A program made the position numbers and the translations under genes. Under the pieces are notes generated by a model. The model ran no database searches and had not been told where the DNA came from. It was given only the letters and a program-made list of their open reading frames with translations. 64,000 nt of DNA from JBBIUS01 sp037440105. GTDB taxonomy: Bacteria; Patescibacteriota; Patescibacteriia; XYB2-FULL-38-15. This document shows, in pieces, positions 42,440-51,030 of the stretch (within the stretch, counting starts at the first letter, position 1; every line of letters starts with the position of its first letter). Where the stretch lies: the NCBI GenBank assembly GCA_037440105.1, contig JBBIUS010000003.1:1-64000 (forward strand), read 5' to 3'.

Positions 42440-44653
42440 ATGGCCAAAATTTCTTCAAGAGAAAATAGACAAAAAAAAGAAAAACCGGCTCAGAAAAAAA
42501 GAGATTTTGAGTTAGAGCCAAGTACTAAAAGAGGAGTTTTAGCAATCTTTTTGTTTGCCGTGGCCAGTGTTTTTATTTTAAGCCTTTTTGATTTAGCCGG
42601 CCAAGCAGGTAAATTTTTAAGCAATGCCATAGGTGTTTTCTTAGGGTGGGCAGATTTTCTTTTCCCGATTATTTTAATCTTGTGGGGTTATGTTCTTTTG
42701 AATCCTGCTAAATATAGCCTAAAAACAGCCAACTATTTGGGCGTTTTTTTATTCTTTTTTAGTTTAAATGGCTTACTGCACCTAGGTTTTTCTGTGGAAG
42801 AAGCAGTGATTAAAGCTTTTTCTGGTGAAGGCGGGGGGTATCTTGGTTTATTTTTAAGCTTTCCTCTTTTAAAAACAATGGGTTTTTGGGCAAGCGGCAT
42901 AGTTCTTTTTGCCCTATTTTTAATTTCTCTTTTGCTAATTTTTAATACTTCAATCGAAAACCTCTTAAAAGAAAATATCTTTAGAAAAAAAATTTACCAA
43001 AATTTAAAAATTTTCTTTTTGAATTTAAAATTTAAGGAGAAAAAAACTGAAGAAGAAAATCAGGTTTGGGTAGCAAGTGAAGAAGGGGCAGAAAACAAAA
43101 AAGGTGAAGATAAAGTGGTGAGTGAACCAAGTTTTACTTCTAGAAAAATCCAGGATGGAAAACAAACTCAAGATACTCAAGATAAAGAAGAACTCGATTT
43201 TCAACAGCCCTCTTTAAAATTAAAAAAATCTAAAATCGACATTCCATTAGACCTTTTAAACGATAATTTAGGCAAACCAACAAGCGGTGACATTAGGTCC
43301 CAAATGCAGATTATTGAAAAAACCTTGGCTAACTTTGGCATTAAAGTTGAGATGGGCGAAGTAAGCGTTGGCCCAACTGTAACGCAATTTACCTTGAAGC
43401 CGGCCGAAGGGATTAAACTTTCTCAAATTACCACTTTACACAACGATCTAGCTTTGGCTTTAGCCGCTCATCCTATTCGCATTGAGGCGCCGATTCCTGG
43501 CAAATCTTTGGTTGGTATTGAAGTGCCGAACCGAAAAGTAGCCTTAGTCAGTTTAAAAGAAGTTTTGAGTTCTTCTGAATTTAAAAAGAGAAAATCAAAT
43601 TTGATGGTTGCTCTTGGTAAAGATGTAGCAGGCCAGACTTGGATTGCGGATTTGGATAAAATGCCGCATCTTTTAGTAGCAGGCGCGACAGGCAGCGGGA
43701 AGTCAGTCTGTTTGAATTCAATTATTGTAAGTTTGTTGTACCAGAACAGTCCTGACGATTTAAAGTTAATATTGGTTGACCCCAAACGAGTCGAATTCAC
43801 CGCTTATAATGGCATTCCTCACCTTTTAACCCCGGTTATTACTGATGTTAAAAAAACGATCAATGCTTTTAAGTGGGCTATTGCTGAAATGGATCGAAGA
43901 TTTGAATTGCTTTCAAGGCACGCGAAAAGAGATATCCATGCGTTTAATAGCGAAACAGAGGAAAAACTGCCTTACATTGTTTTGATTGTTGATGAATTAG
44001 CTGATTTAATGTCAGTAGCTGCTTCTGAAGTTGAGGCAGCAATAATTAGGTTAGCTCAAATGGCTCGGGCTGTTGGCATTCATTTAGTTTTAGCGACTCA
44101 AAGGCCGTCAGTTGACATTATCACTGGTTTAATAAAAGCAAATATCACTTCAAGAATCGCTTTTTCTGTTGCCTCGACAACGGATTCAAGAACAATTTTA
44201 GACACTTCTGGGGCCGAAAAACTTTTAGGGCGCGGCGATATGCTTTACATTTGTTCCGAACTTTCTCGTCCTAAAAGATTGCAAGCAGCCTTTGTAGGCG
44301 ATCAAGAGATAAAAAAAGTAACTGATTTTCTAAGAATGCAAGATGAGCCAGTCTACCTCGAAGAAATAACTGAAAAACCAAAAGCAGCCGTACTTAATTT
44401 TGATTTTAGTGCGGATGACGACGAATTACTTGAAGAGGCAAAAAATATAATTTTTGAAGCAGGGAAAGCCTCAGCCTCCCTTCTTCAAAGAAGGCTCAAA
44501 GTTGGCTATGCAAGAGCCGCCAGACTTTTAGATCTTTTGGAAGAACAAGGGATCATTGGCCCAGCAGATGGCGCTAAACCGCGGGAAATATTAGTACGGG
44601 AAGTAATAAACGATAATTGCCAAGATGAGACGAATGACAACCAATTATCTTGA
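42440..44653 (+). CDS. ftsK: DNA translocase FtsK/SpoIIIE
   Basis: 737 aa from ATG 42440; a TTG 12 bases upstream is less likely. The N-terminal part has four hydrophobic segments (about 30-50, 60-85, 95-115, 150-175), then a charged linker. The motor has LLVAGATGSGKSVCLNSIIVSLLY (Walker A, about residue 415), LILVDPKRVEF and VLIVDELADLMSVA (Walker B). The C-terminal gamma winged helix reads ASLLQRRLKVGYARAARLLDLLEEQGIIGP and would bind KOPS-like DNA. It pumps chromosome ends through the division septum. It has its own promoter and is followed by the RodZ-like gene after a repeat-rich gap. Confidence 0.96.
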   Translation: MAKISSRENRQKKEKPAQKKRDFELEPSTKRGVLAIFLFAVASVFILSLFDLAGQAGKFLSNAIGVFLGWADFLFPIILILWGYVLLNPAKYSLKTANYLGVFLFFFSLNGLLHLGFSVEEAVIKAFSGEGGGYLGLFLSFPLLKTMGFWASGIVLFALFLISLLLIFNTSIENLLKENIFRKKIYQNLKIFFLNLKFKEKKTEEENQVWVASEEGAENKKGEDKVVSEPSFTSRKIQDGKQTQDTQDKEELDFQQPSLKLKKSKIDIPLDLLNDNLGKPTSGDIRSQMQIIEKTLANFGIKVEMGEVSVGPTVTQFTLKPAEGIKLSQITTLHNDLALALAAHPIRIEAPIPGKSLVGIEVPNRKVALVSLKEVLSSSEFKKRKSNLMVALGKDVAGQTWIADLDKMPHLLVAGATGSGKSVCLNSIIVSLLYQNSPDDLKLILVDPKRVEFTAYNGIPHLLTPVITDVKKTINAFKWAIAEMDRRFELLSRHAKRDIHAFNSETEEKLPYIVLIVDELADLMSVAASEVEAAIIRLAQMARAVGIHLVLATQRPSVDIITGLIKANITSRIAFSVASTTDSRTILDTSGAEKLLGRGDMLYICSELSRPKRLQAAFVGDQEIKKVTDFLRMQDEPVYLEEITEKPKAAVLNFDFSADDDELLEEAKNIIFEAGKASASLLQRRLKVGYARAARLLDLLEEQGIIGPADGAKPREILVREVINDNCQDETNDNQLS

Positions 44654-44765
44654 ATGCAAATTACAAATTCAAATAACAAATAAATCAAATAACAAATAAA
44701 TTCAAAATTTTAATTTCAAAAATTTGGAATTTGATGCTTGGTGCTTGGAATTTTTTATTTAGTGT
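44654..44765. repeat. AAATTCAAATAACAAATAAATC simple repeat spacer
   Basis: The 112 bases between ftsK and the RodZ-like gene are iterations of CAAATAA/CAAATTC, then GGAATTTGATGCTTGGTGCTTGGAATTT. The same style occurs at 6700-6745, 47195-47325 and inside two genes (47924-47956, 50577-50615). No promoter or gene is seen. Confidence 0.6.
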
Positions 44766-45434
44766 ATGGTTCGTTTTACAGCTAAAAAAATTCAGCCTCA
44801 AAATTTAGGGGAAATTCTAAAAAGGACTCGTGAAGAAATTGGTTCAAGTTTAGATGAGGTTTCCAGGATAACAAAAATAAATAAAAATTTTTTAAAAGCT
44901 TTGGAAGACGGTGATTACAGCAGGGCATTGGACGGCTTATATGCAGAAAGATTTTTAAAAATTTATACAGACTATTTAAATCTAGAATTTTCTCCACTTT
45001 GGCAACTTTACTTAAAAGAAAAAAAGCTTTGGGGCAAAGATAGCACTTCTAAATTTGTTAAAGTTATTGCTTTGCGTAATTTGCTTGATATTCCAAAAAT
45101 CATTAAAATTTGTTTTATTGGTTTGGTCGTAGTAGCTATGTTTGTTTATTTGGGATGGGAGGTAAGAAAAATTTTCCTGCCGCCTTATCTTGAAGTAATA
45201 AGCCCGGCTGATAATTTGGTTACTTCAGTATCAACAGTTGAAGTGGCTGGTAAAACTGAAAAAGAAACAATCGTCAGTATTAATGGCCAAGAAATTTCAA
45301 GTGATAGAGACGGTTCTTTCAGAGAGGTTGTTAATTTGAAAGAAGGGCTTAACATTATTAAAATTTCTTCAAAAAAGGAACACAGTAAAGAGAGTATTAT
45401 CTATCGGCAAGTAATGGTGGAAATTAATAATTGA
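44766..45434 (+). CDS. RodZ-like helix-turn-helix membrane protein
   Basis: 222 aa. N-terminal HTH of the RodZ/HTH_25 type (about 13-80: [39 protein letters not shown]) is followed by a linker, one membrane helix (about 113-133, [20 protein letters not shown]) and an outer ~90-residue beta domain ([20 protein letters not shown]...[16 protein letters not shown]), like glucodextranase-B/Big domains. This is the order of RodZ, which links MreB to the envelope in rod-shaped cells. No mreB is in the window. recA follows, with its promoter overlapping the end of this gene. Confidence 0.82.
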   Translation: MVRFTAKKIQPQNLGEILKRTREEIGSSLDEVSRITKINKNFLKALEDGDYSRALDGLYAERFLKIYTDYLNLEFSPLWQLYLKEKKLWGKDSTSKFVKVIALRNLLDIPKIIKICFIGLVVVAMFVYLGWEVRKIFLPPYLEVISPADNLVTSVSTVEVAGKTEKETIVSINGQEISSDRDGSFREVVNLKEGLNIIKISSKKEHSKESIIYRQVMVEINN

Positions 45435-45459
45435 CATTTAATTTTAAAAAATTTATAAC
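45431..45459 (+). promoter_or_regulatory. recA promoter overlapping the RodZ-like stop codon
   Basis: TTGACA (45431-45436), 17-base spacer, TATAAC (45454-45459), 13 bases before the recA ATG. The -35 begins with the TGA region of the upstream gene. No clear SOS box (LexA site) is seen here. Confidence 0.65.
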
Positions 45460-45472
45460 TTTAAAAGCTATT

Positions 45473-46495
45473 ATGAATAAAGAAAATAAAGAAAAAATTT
45501 CAGAAAAAACAAAAGCCGCTCAAGAAGCAATTAGTCAAATTAAAAGTAGGTTTGGAGACGGTTCAATTATGAAATTAGGGGAGGCTAAAACAATGGAGGT
45601 AGAAGCAGTTCCAACCGGCTGTCTTTCCTTAGATTTAGCCTTAGGAGTTGGCGGAATGCCGAGGGGCAGGATTATTGAAATTTTTGGCCCTGAGGCCTCA
45701 GGAAAAACAACATTGGCTCAGCATGTTGTGGCAGAAGTACAAAAAGCAGGAGGTATTGCCGCTTTTATTGATGCAGAACACGCTCTTGACCCTGAATACG
45801 CGGCTAAAATTGGAATCAAAATTGATGATCTTTTAATTTCTCAGCCAGACACGGGAGAGCAGGCATTGGAAATTGTTGAAACATTAGTTCGCTCAGGGGG
45901 CGTTGATGTAATTGTTGTTGATTCAGTCGCTGCTCTTGTGCCAAGGGCTGAAATTGAAGGAGAAATGGGAGATCAGCACATGGGTCTTCAGGCTCGGCTA
46001 ATGTCTCAGGCTTTAAGAAAATTGACTGGAATTATTTCAAAAACTAAAACTGTTTTGATTTTTATAAACCAGATAAGACAGAAAATTGGCGTTTTCTTTG
46101 GCAATCCAGAAACGACAACTGGCGGAACGGCCTTAAAATTTTATTCTTCGGTTCGGATTGAAGTGAGGCGGGCTGCCCAAATTAAGCAAGGCGATCAAAT
46201 TATTGGCAATCGAGTTAAGGCAAAAATTGTTAAAAATAAAGTTGCCCCTCCTTTTCGTTCTTGTGAATTTGATATTATGTACAATGAAGGAATTTCTTTA
46301 GCCGGCGATTTGCTTGACACGGCTGTGGCTTATAAAGTCATAAATAAAAGCGGCAATTCTTACAGTTATGGTGGGGCAAAGTTAGGTGTTGGACGAGAAA
46401 CAGCAAAAAAATATTTAAAAGATGATCTTAAGCTAATGGCAGAAATTAGAAAGAAAGTTTTGGAGATCGCGACTGCCCAAGCAGAGAATGTTTGA
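45473..46495 (+). CDS. recA: recombinase RecA
   Basis: 340 aa from ATG 45473; the frame could extend to a TTG at 45431, but that lies in the promoter. Walker [15 protein letters not shown] (about residue 72), [19 protein letters not shown] with loop L1, and [29 protein letters not shown] with loop L2 are all intact. The C-terminus is short and lightly acidic. It forms filaments on single-stranded DNA for strand exchange. No intein. It ends at a bidirectional terminator shared with efp. Confidence 0.98.
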   Translation: MNKENKEKISEKTKAAQEAISQIKSRFGDGSIMKLGEAKTMEVEAVPTGCLSLDLALGVGGMPRGRIIEIFGPEASGKTTLAQHVVAEVQKAGGIAAFIDAEHALDPEYAAKIGIKIDDLLISQPDTGEQALEIVETLVRSGGVDVIVVDSVAALVPRAEIEGEMGDQHMGLQARLMSQALRKLTGIISKTKTVLIFINQIRQKIGVFFGNPETTTGGTALKFYSSVRIEVRRAAQIKQGDQIIGNRVKAKIVKNKVAPPFRSCEFDIMYNEGISLAGDLLDTAVAYKVINKSGNSYSYGGAKLGVGRETAKKYLKDDLKLMAEIRKKVLEIATAQAENV

Positions 46496-46522
46496 TTTCT
46501 AAGTAAAACAAAATGTTTATAA

Positions 46523-46554
46523 CAAAAGTTCAGCTTTTTACGGCTGAACTTTTG
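46523..46554. terminator. bidirectional terminator between recA and efp
   Basis: CAAAAGTTCAGC (46523-46534), 8-base loop, GCTGAACTTTTG (46543-46554). A/T flanks on both sides allow use from either strand. Confidence 0.8.
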
Positions 46555-46628
46555 ATTATAAAATCATCTATAATTTAGGATTTTTAAATTATCTCTTTCT
46601 ACTTAAAAGAGTATTTTCTTTGTTCTAT

Positions 46629-47189
46629 TTAGGCCCGTTCAACATATTCGCCTGTTTCAGTATTTATTACTACTGTATCCCCTTCTTTAATAAAAAGGGG
46701 GGCTCTGATTTTAAGGCCGTTCTCTAAAGTAATTTCTTTTGTTACTCTGCCTGAAGCTGTATCGCCGCGTACCCCTGGTTCTGCTTCAACCACTTTATAG
46801 GAAACTTTTTTAGGAAATTCAACAGTCACAGGCACTCCATCAGAAAAAAGCAAAATAATTTCAAGGCCTTCTTTTAAATATGGTTCAAAGCCTGCTATTG
46901 TTTCGCGGCCGATTTCAAATTGTTCGTAAGTCGTGTTGTCCATGAAGGCAAACTTGTCGCCACTCGTGTAAAGGTATTGAACTTTTCTTTTTTCTAAATC
47001 AACCAAATCAATTTTTTCCCCAACCTTAAAAGTGTTTTCTAAGACTTTGCTGGTTTTTAAATTTTTTAATCTAGTTCTCACAAAAGCCGAGCCTTTACCT
47101 GGCATAATGTGCTCAAATTCAACAACCAAATGCGGTTCATTCTTAAAAAGAATTACCACTCCTTTTTTAATATCTTGTGTGGAAGCCAT
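46629..47189 (-). CDS. efp: elongation factor P
   Basis: 186 aa from ATG 47189. The frame extends to 47255 but that part is simple repeat translated. Three beta-barrel domains: KOW-like N-terminus with MPGKGSAFVRTRLKNL (the modifiable Lys is in PGKG, equivalent to K34 of E. coli), the middle domain (YMDNTTYEQFEIG-like) and the C-terminal GDTASGRVTKEITLENGLKI...EYVERA. It relieves stalling at proline stretches. The Lys at the loop tip and the EpmA-like gene just upstream on the same strand support lysylation of this EF-P. epmB is not in the window. Confidence 0.96.
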   Translation of the reverse strand: MASTQDIKKGVVILFKNEPHLVVEFEHIMPGKGSAFVRTRLKNLKTSKVLENTFKVGEKIDLVDLEKRKVQYLYTSGDKFAFMDNTTYEQFEIGRETIAGFEPYLKEGLEIILLFSDGVPVTVEFPKKVSYKVVEAEPGVRGDTASGRVTKEITLENGLKIRAPLFIKEGDTVVINTETGEYVERA

Positions 47190-47194
47190 ATTAT

Positions 47195-47325
47195 TTGAAG
47201 AAATTCCAAATCCAAAATAACAAATTCCAAATAGATTGTAATATTCAAAATTCAAATATTCAAATTTTGAATTTTTAAAATTTTAATTTGGGATTTACTT
47301 AGATTTGGTGTTTTGCGCTTGTAAT
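47195..47325. repeat. CCAAATTCCAAATA-type simple repeats between epmA-like gene and efp
   Basis: The 131 bases between the EpmA-like gene and efp are iterations of AAATTCAAA, CCAAAT and their complements, partly translated as the false N-terminal extension of efp. No hairpin with a U-tract is evident, so the two genes may share a transcript. Confidence 0.55.
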
Positions 47326-48399
47326 TTATATGTTAAATATTTGTTTTGTCGGGAAAAAAAGAACTTCTTCAATTGATTTCGCGTCAGTAAACAGCATGAC
47401 GATTCGGTCTACTCCCATAGCAATGCCGCCTGAAGGAGGCATGCCAATTTTTAAAGCCTGGATAAATTCTTTGTCTATACTATATGCTTCTTTTTTCATT
47501 TTTTTTCTCAATTTTTGTTCATTTTTTAAGCGTTTTTCTTGTTCAGCTGCGTCAGTAAGTTCTGAAAAAGCATTGCCAAGTTCAAGACCGGCAATGTAAA
47601 TTTCAAATCTCTCAGCATAGCGCGGGTCGTTTGTTTTTTTTCTTGAAAGAGCGGCCATTTCGGTTGGCCAGTCCATCAAAATTGTCGGCCGTCCCTTTCC
47701 TAGATGCGGCTCGATTTTGCTTAAGAAAATTTTGAAGAAGATATCTTCAAATCGGTCGTTTCGATTAATTGCGTAACCTTTTGTTTTTGCGAGGTAGGCT
47801 ATTGATTCCCGTGTCAAGGCTTTATCTAAATCTATTTTAGCATATTTTTGGAATGCTTCTTTCATTGTCAGTTTTGGCCACGGCGGCGTCAAATCTATTA
47901 ACTGTCCTTGGTAATTCAATTGTAATTTTGAATTTTGAATTTTAGATTTTGAATTTACGTGCGTTTCTTTCTGTAAATTATTGGCGATATAAACTATCAG
48001 TTGTTCTGCATCGCGCATTATATCTTTGTAATCTGCGTGGGCGCGGTACCATTCCAAAATTGTGAATTCTAAGTTGTGAAGGCGGCTTACTTCTCCGTTC
48101 CGATAACTTCGGCATATTTGGAATATTTTTTTAAAGCCAGCGGTTAAAAGTTTTTTCATGGCATATTCCGGCGAAGTGATAAAATATGCAGGTAAATTTT
48201 TATTTCCATAAAAAATATTTGTTTTTAGAGGGTTAAGGTGCGGTTCCATTCCTGGCTCTGCAACAAGGCTAGGTGTCTCAGTTTCCAAAAAATCGTTTTC
48301 TATAAAAAATTGTCTAATTAAAGATAAAATTTTTGCCCGTAAGAAAAATTTTTCTTTTGCCATTTGGCCGTATTTCAAATTTAACCAGTTCGGCTCCAT
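47326..48399 (-). CDS. epmA: EpmA-like EF-P lysyltransferase (class II LysRS paralogue)
   Basis: 357 aa. It is a class II aminoacyl-tRNA synthetase catalytic core without an N-terminal anticodon-binding domain, as in EpmA/GenX/PoxA. Motif 2 is IFQICRSYRNGEVSRLHNLEFTILEWYR and motif 3 near the C-terminus is GIAMGVDRIVMLF. Lys-site residues are likely in ELGNAFSELTDAAEQ. It is about 30 residues longer than E. coli EpmA, chiefly through a repetitive insert near residues 148-158 (NSKSKIQNSKLQLN). It lies directly upstream of efp in the same direction. Its role would be to attach (R)-beta-lysine or lysine to EF-P. Truncated LysRS with another substrate is the alternative. Confidence 0.87.
   Translation of the reverse strand: MEPNWLNLKYGQMAKEKFFLRAKILSLIRQFFIENDFLETETPSLVAEPGMEPHLNPLKTNIFYGNKNLPAYFITSPEYAMKKLLTAGFKKIFQICRSYRNGEVSRLHNLEFTILEWYRAHADYKDIMRDAEQLIVYIANNLQKETHVNSKSKIQNSKLQLNYQGQLIDLTPPWPKLTMKEAFQKYAKIDLDKALTRESIAYLAKTKGYAINRNDRFEDIFFKIFLSKIEPHLGKGRPTILMDWPTEMAALSRKKTNDPRYAERFEIYIAGLELGNAFSELTDAAEQEKRLKNEQKLRKKMKKEAYSIDKEFIQALKIGMPPSGGIAMGVDRIVMLFTDAKSIEEVLFFPTKQIFNI
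47924..47956 (-). repeat. TTTTGAATTTTGAATTTT-type repeat inside the EpmA-like gene
   Basis: Tandem TTTTGAAT units (plus strand) encode the KSKIQNSKLQLN stretch in frame. The same wording makes up intergenic spacers nearby. It sits at a loop between the anticodon-less core strands, so it could be tolerated as an insert. Confidence 0.6.
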
Positions 48400-48460
48400 A
48401 TTTTTAAATAACTTAAATGAGCTTTTTGAAAGCTCATTTTTCTAAAATAAAATGAAGGTG

Positions 48461-48694
48461 TTATTTGGTGACAAATGGTAAAAGCGCCATAAATCTTGCC
48501 CTTTTGATTGCTCTTGCTAGTTTGCGTTGGTGCTTAGAGCAAACACCTGTTTTTCGGCGAGGCAAAATTTTAGCATACGATGAAATAAATTTTCGGAGAA
48601 TTTGCGTATCTTTATAATCAATTTCCTTAATATTTGTAGCGCAAAAAAAGCAGGTTTTTTTATCGGCAAATAAATCGTTTTTTTTATTTTGCAT
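48461..48694 (-). CDS. rpsR: 30S ribosomal protein S18
   Basis: 77 aa. The core [51 protein letters not shown] is typical S18. It has CxxC (CFFC) near the N-terminus and GVCSKHQ, four ligands able to bind zinc, as in the zinc-type (C+) S18. It pairs with S6 on the platform of the small subunit. It follows ssb by 24 bases. No rplI (L9) follows, whereas many bacteria have rpsF-ssb-rpsR-rplI; L9 absence is known for parts of the CPR. Confidence 0.96.
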   Translation of the reverse strand: MQNKKNDLFADKKTCFFCATNIKEIDYKDTQILRKFISSYAKILPRRKTGVCSKHQRKLARAIKRARFMALLPFVTK

Positions 48695-48718
48695 ATGTAT
48701 TGTTTTGATTTTTTAAGA

Positions 48719-49150
48719 TTAAAAGGGAATATTTTCTACTTTGATTTCTTCTTCTGAATTTTCTTGTTCTGGGCTTTCAATGTTCTCTTGAGCAGCAGGG
48801 GCAGTTTGAGGTGAGTTTGTCGGTGCTCGGTCAAGAATTATCATATTTTCTGCAACTATTTCAGTTCGATTTCTTCTGGTCCCGTCCTGCCCTTCCCATT
48901 CTCTAGTTTGTAGACGGCCTTCGACATATACTTTGCGCCCTTTATTTAAATATTGGCTGCAGATCTCGGCTAACTTCCCCCAAGCTACAATATTGTGGAA
49001 TTCTACACTTTCTTGCTTTTGGCCTTGGGCATTTGTCCAAACTCGATTAGTAGCTACCCCAAAAGAACAAACTGTCTGGCCGCTTGGCGTTGTCCTTGTT
49101 TCAGGATTGCGCGTTAAATTACCAATGATCATTGCTTTGTTAAGATTCAT
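48719..49150 (-). CDS. ssb: single-stranded DNA-binding protein
   Basis: 143 aa. The OB-fold is clear: MNLNKAMIIGNLTRNPETRTTPSGQTVCSFGVATNRVW at the N-terminus and VEFHNIVAWGKLAEICSQYLNKGRKVYVEGRLQTREWEGQDG. A Gln/Pro/Glu-rich linker leads to an acidic tail ENSEEEIKVENIPF, ending in the IPF tip that recruits partner proteins. It binds ssDNA as a tetramer in replication and repair. It lies between rpsF and rpsR in the conserved order. Confidence 0.97.
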   Translation of the reverse strand: MNLNKAMIIGNLTRNPETRTTPSGQTVCSFGVATNRVWTNAQGQKQESVEFHNIVAWGKLAEICSQYLNKGRKVYVEGRLQTREWEGQDGTRRNRTEIVAENMIILDRAPTNSPQTAPAAQENIESPEQENSEEEIKVENIPF

Positions 49151-49239
49151 AAAATTTTATTTAAATTAAGATTAAACTTATTTGCATTTTTTAAACTCAA
49201 CCTGCAAAAATACCCTGTCCGTTATCCGGGATTATATTT

Positions 49240-49695
49240 TTATGTAATTTTACCTTCTAAAATTTCGTCTAGTTTTTTATCAAGTTCTTCCAAACTAACC
49301 TTGCTTTTAGGCGGGGCTTTTTTCTTTTCCTTTGCTTCGGCCGTTTCGGCTTTTTCCTTTAGGATTTTTTCTCTAAGGGCTTTTTCTTTAGCAATTTCTT
49401 CTTCAGTCCTTTTTTTCTTTGAGATAATTGTGTGCCTTAAAATTTCAGGCATTAATTTAAGATTTGCATCGATTTTTTTAGCAAGTGAGGCAGGAGCTTC
49501 AAATTCCGATAGAAGATAAGTACCTTGGTGGGCTTGCTTAATTGGGTAGGATAATTTAAATTTACCTAATTTTTGATTTAGGGCTATTGTTCCTTCCCCT
49601 TCTTGAATCATTTTGTTTATTTTGCTGTTTATTGAATCAATTTCCTCTTCATTGTATTGAGCAGGGATTATATAAAGCAATTCGTAGTAAGGCAT
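49240..49695 (-). CDS. rpsF: 30S ribosomal protein S6
   Basis: 151 aa. The N-terminal ~95 residues form S6 (YYELLYIIPAQYNEEEIDSINSKINKMI, KLGKFKLSYPIKQAHQGTYLL, LKLMPEILRHTII). The last ~50 residues are a Lys/Glu-rich tail (EKALREKILKEKAETAEAKEKK), longer than the common ~95-110 aa proteins. S6 binds S18 on the platform. It is the first gene of the rpsF-ssb-rpsR run, behind a promoter at 49729-49757. An extended charged tail is seen in some CPR S6 proteins; its role is unknown. Confidence 0.95.
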   Translation of the reverse strand: MPYYELLYIIPAQYNEEEIDSINSKINKMIQEGEGTIALNQKLGKFKLSYPIKQAHQGTYLLSEFEAPASLAKKIDANLKLMPEILRHTIISKKKRTEEEIAKEKALREKILKEKAETAEAKEKKKAPPKSKVSLEELDKKLDEILEGKIT

Positions 49696-49728
49696 AAATC
49701 TTTGTTTGTTTAAATTTCAAATTCTAAA

Positions 49729-49757
49729 AGTTTAACATAAACTTAAAAATAAGGCAA
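49729..49757 (-). promoter_or_regulatory. promoter of the rpsF-ssb-rpsR operon
   Basis: Minus strand: TTGCCT (49752-49757), 17-base spacer, TAAACT (49729-49734), start about 25 bases before the rpsF ATG. The divergent methyltransferase gene starts at 49779. Confidence 0.45.
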
Positions 49758-49778
49758 GATATGGTATTATAAACTAAT

Positions 49779-51026
49779 ATGGAATATTTTTTAATTTTAG
49801 GGAAAAATCATTCTTTGTCAAGCGCGGAGATTGCAGCTGTTTTTAAAAGAATGGGTGTTGATGTAATTTTTATTACTGTTTCAAGCGAGGCTATCGTTTT
49901 TCAAACTTCCAAAGAAATTAACGCGTCCGATCTTATGGCGCGTCTTGGCGGGACGGTTAAAATCGGAAAAATTATAAAAACGGAGGGAAGGGTGGAGGCA
50001 CATGCTTACGCGAATGTTGTTTCAAAAAATTTAACACGCGGCAAAAAAGTTCATTTTGGGTTTAGTTTGTATAAAATTGACGAAGGGGTGGGTAATCAAA
50101 AAATAAGAAAATTGCTGCAAGAAATTAAGAAAGTAGGCATGAAAATTAAAAATGAATTGAAACAGAAAGGTTTTGCCTCGCGATGGGTTACAGGCAAAGA
50201 AAGGGCGCTTTCTTCAGTGATTGTTAAAAAAAATAAACTCCTTGACGAAGCTGGAACAGAATTAGTCATTCTTGTTGGTAAAGATAAGATTTATCTCGGT
50301 AAAACTTTAGCGGTTCAGGAATTTGAAGAGTATTCTTTTAGGGATTACGGCCGCCCAAAACGAAGCATGAAAGTTGGGCTTTTGCCTCCGAAATTAGCAA
50401 AAATAATGATAAACTTGGCAGAGGTAAATTTTGACCAAACGATTTTAGACCCCTTTTGCGGGTTTGGGACAATTTTGGGAGAAGCGATGCTCGTGGGCTA
50501 TCAAAATTTGATAGGGTCAGATATCAACCCAGAGACTTTAGCAGGAGCAAAAGAGAATTTAGAATGGCTTAAAAAAAATTACAAATTGCAAATGACAAAT
50601 TACAAATTAATTGAAGTTGATGCCCAAGAAATTTCAAAAAAGTTGCCGTTACAATCAGTGGATGCAATTGTTACTGAACCATTTCTTGGCCCGCCGCTTT
50701 TAGGCAGTGAACCGCCAGAAAAGATTCAGCAAATCATTGAAGAACTTTCCAAACTTTATTTAAACGCTTTTTTAGAGTTTAAAAAAATTTTGAAACCGAA
50801 TGGTAAAATTGTGATTCTTTTTCCTCTCTTCCAAGTAAGGTCAAGGAATTTCTTTTTGCCCATTCTTGATAAAATAAAAAAAATCGGTTTTATCTCCGAA
50901 GATTTTTTTCCTAAAGAATTTAGAAAGTACCCTTTTCTCAAAATTACTCCCCGAAACTCTATAATTTATTCTCGGCCAGACCAAATTGTTTGGCGAGAAT
51001 TATTTATTTTTAAAACGAATTATTAA
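49779..51026 (+). CDS. Trm11/THUMP-type RNA methyltransferase
   Basis: 415 aa. The N-terminal ~180 residues look like a THUMP-type RNA-binding region (SSAEIAAVFKRMGVDVIFITVSSEAI; LTRGKKVHFGFSLYKID). The C-terminal Rossmann methyltransferase has the SAM motif DPFCGFGTILGEAML (about residue 225), acidic strand GSDINPETLAGAKEN and the catalytic motif IV VTEPFLGPPL in place of (D/N)PPY. Such proteins methylate guanine N2 in tRNA (position 10 in archaea/eukaryotes). The target here is inferred. An in-frame repetitive insert (NYKLQMTNYKLIE) follows the SAM loop. The stop is 4 bases from the convergent ychF. Confidence 0.82.
   Translation: MEYFLILGKNHSLSSAEIAAVFKRMGVDVIFITVSSEAIVFQTSKEINASDLMARLGGTVKIGKIIKTEGRVEAHAYANVVSKNLTRGKKVHFGFSLYKIDEGVGNQKIRKLLQEIKKVGMKIKNELKQKGFASRWVTGKERALSSVIVKKNKLLDEAGTELVILVGKDKIYLGKTLAVQEFEEYSFRDYGRPKRSMKVGLLPPKLAKIMINLAEVNFDQTILDPFCGFGTILGEAMLVGYQNLIGSDINPETLAGAKENLEWLKKNYKLQMTNYKLIEVDAQEISKKLPLQSVDAIVTEPFLGPPLLGSEPPEKIQQIIEELSKLYLNAFLEFKKILKPNGKIVILFPLFQVRSRNFFLPILDKIKKIGFISEDFFPKEFRKYPFLKITPRNSIIYSRPDQIVWRELFIFKTNY
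50577..50615 (+). repeat. AAATTACAAATTGCAAATGAC-type repeat inside the methyltransferase gene
   Basis: Tandem CAAATTA/CAAATGA units encode NYKLQMTNYKLI in frame between the SAM-binding and catalytic motifs. This sequence style is that of intergenic repeats in the window (e.g. 44654-44700). Confidence 0.65.
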
Positions 51027-51030
51027 AATT

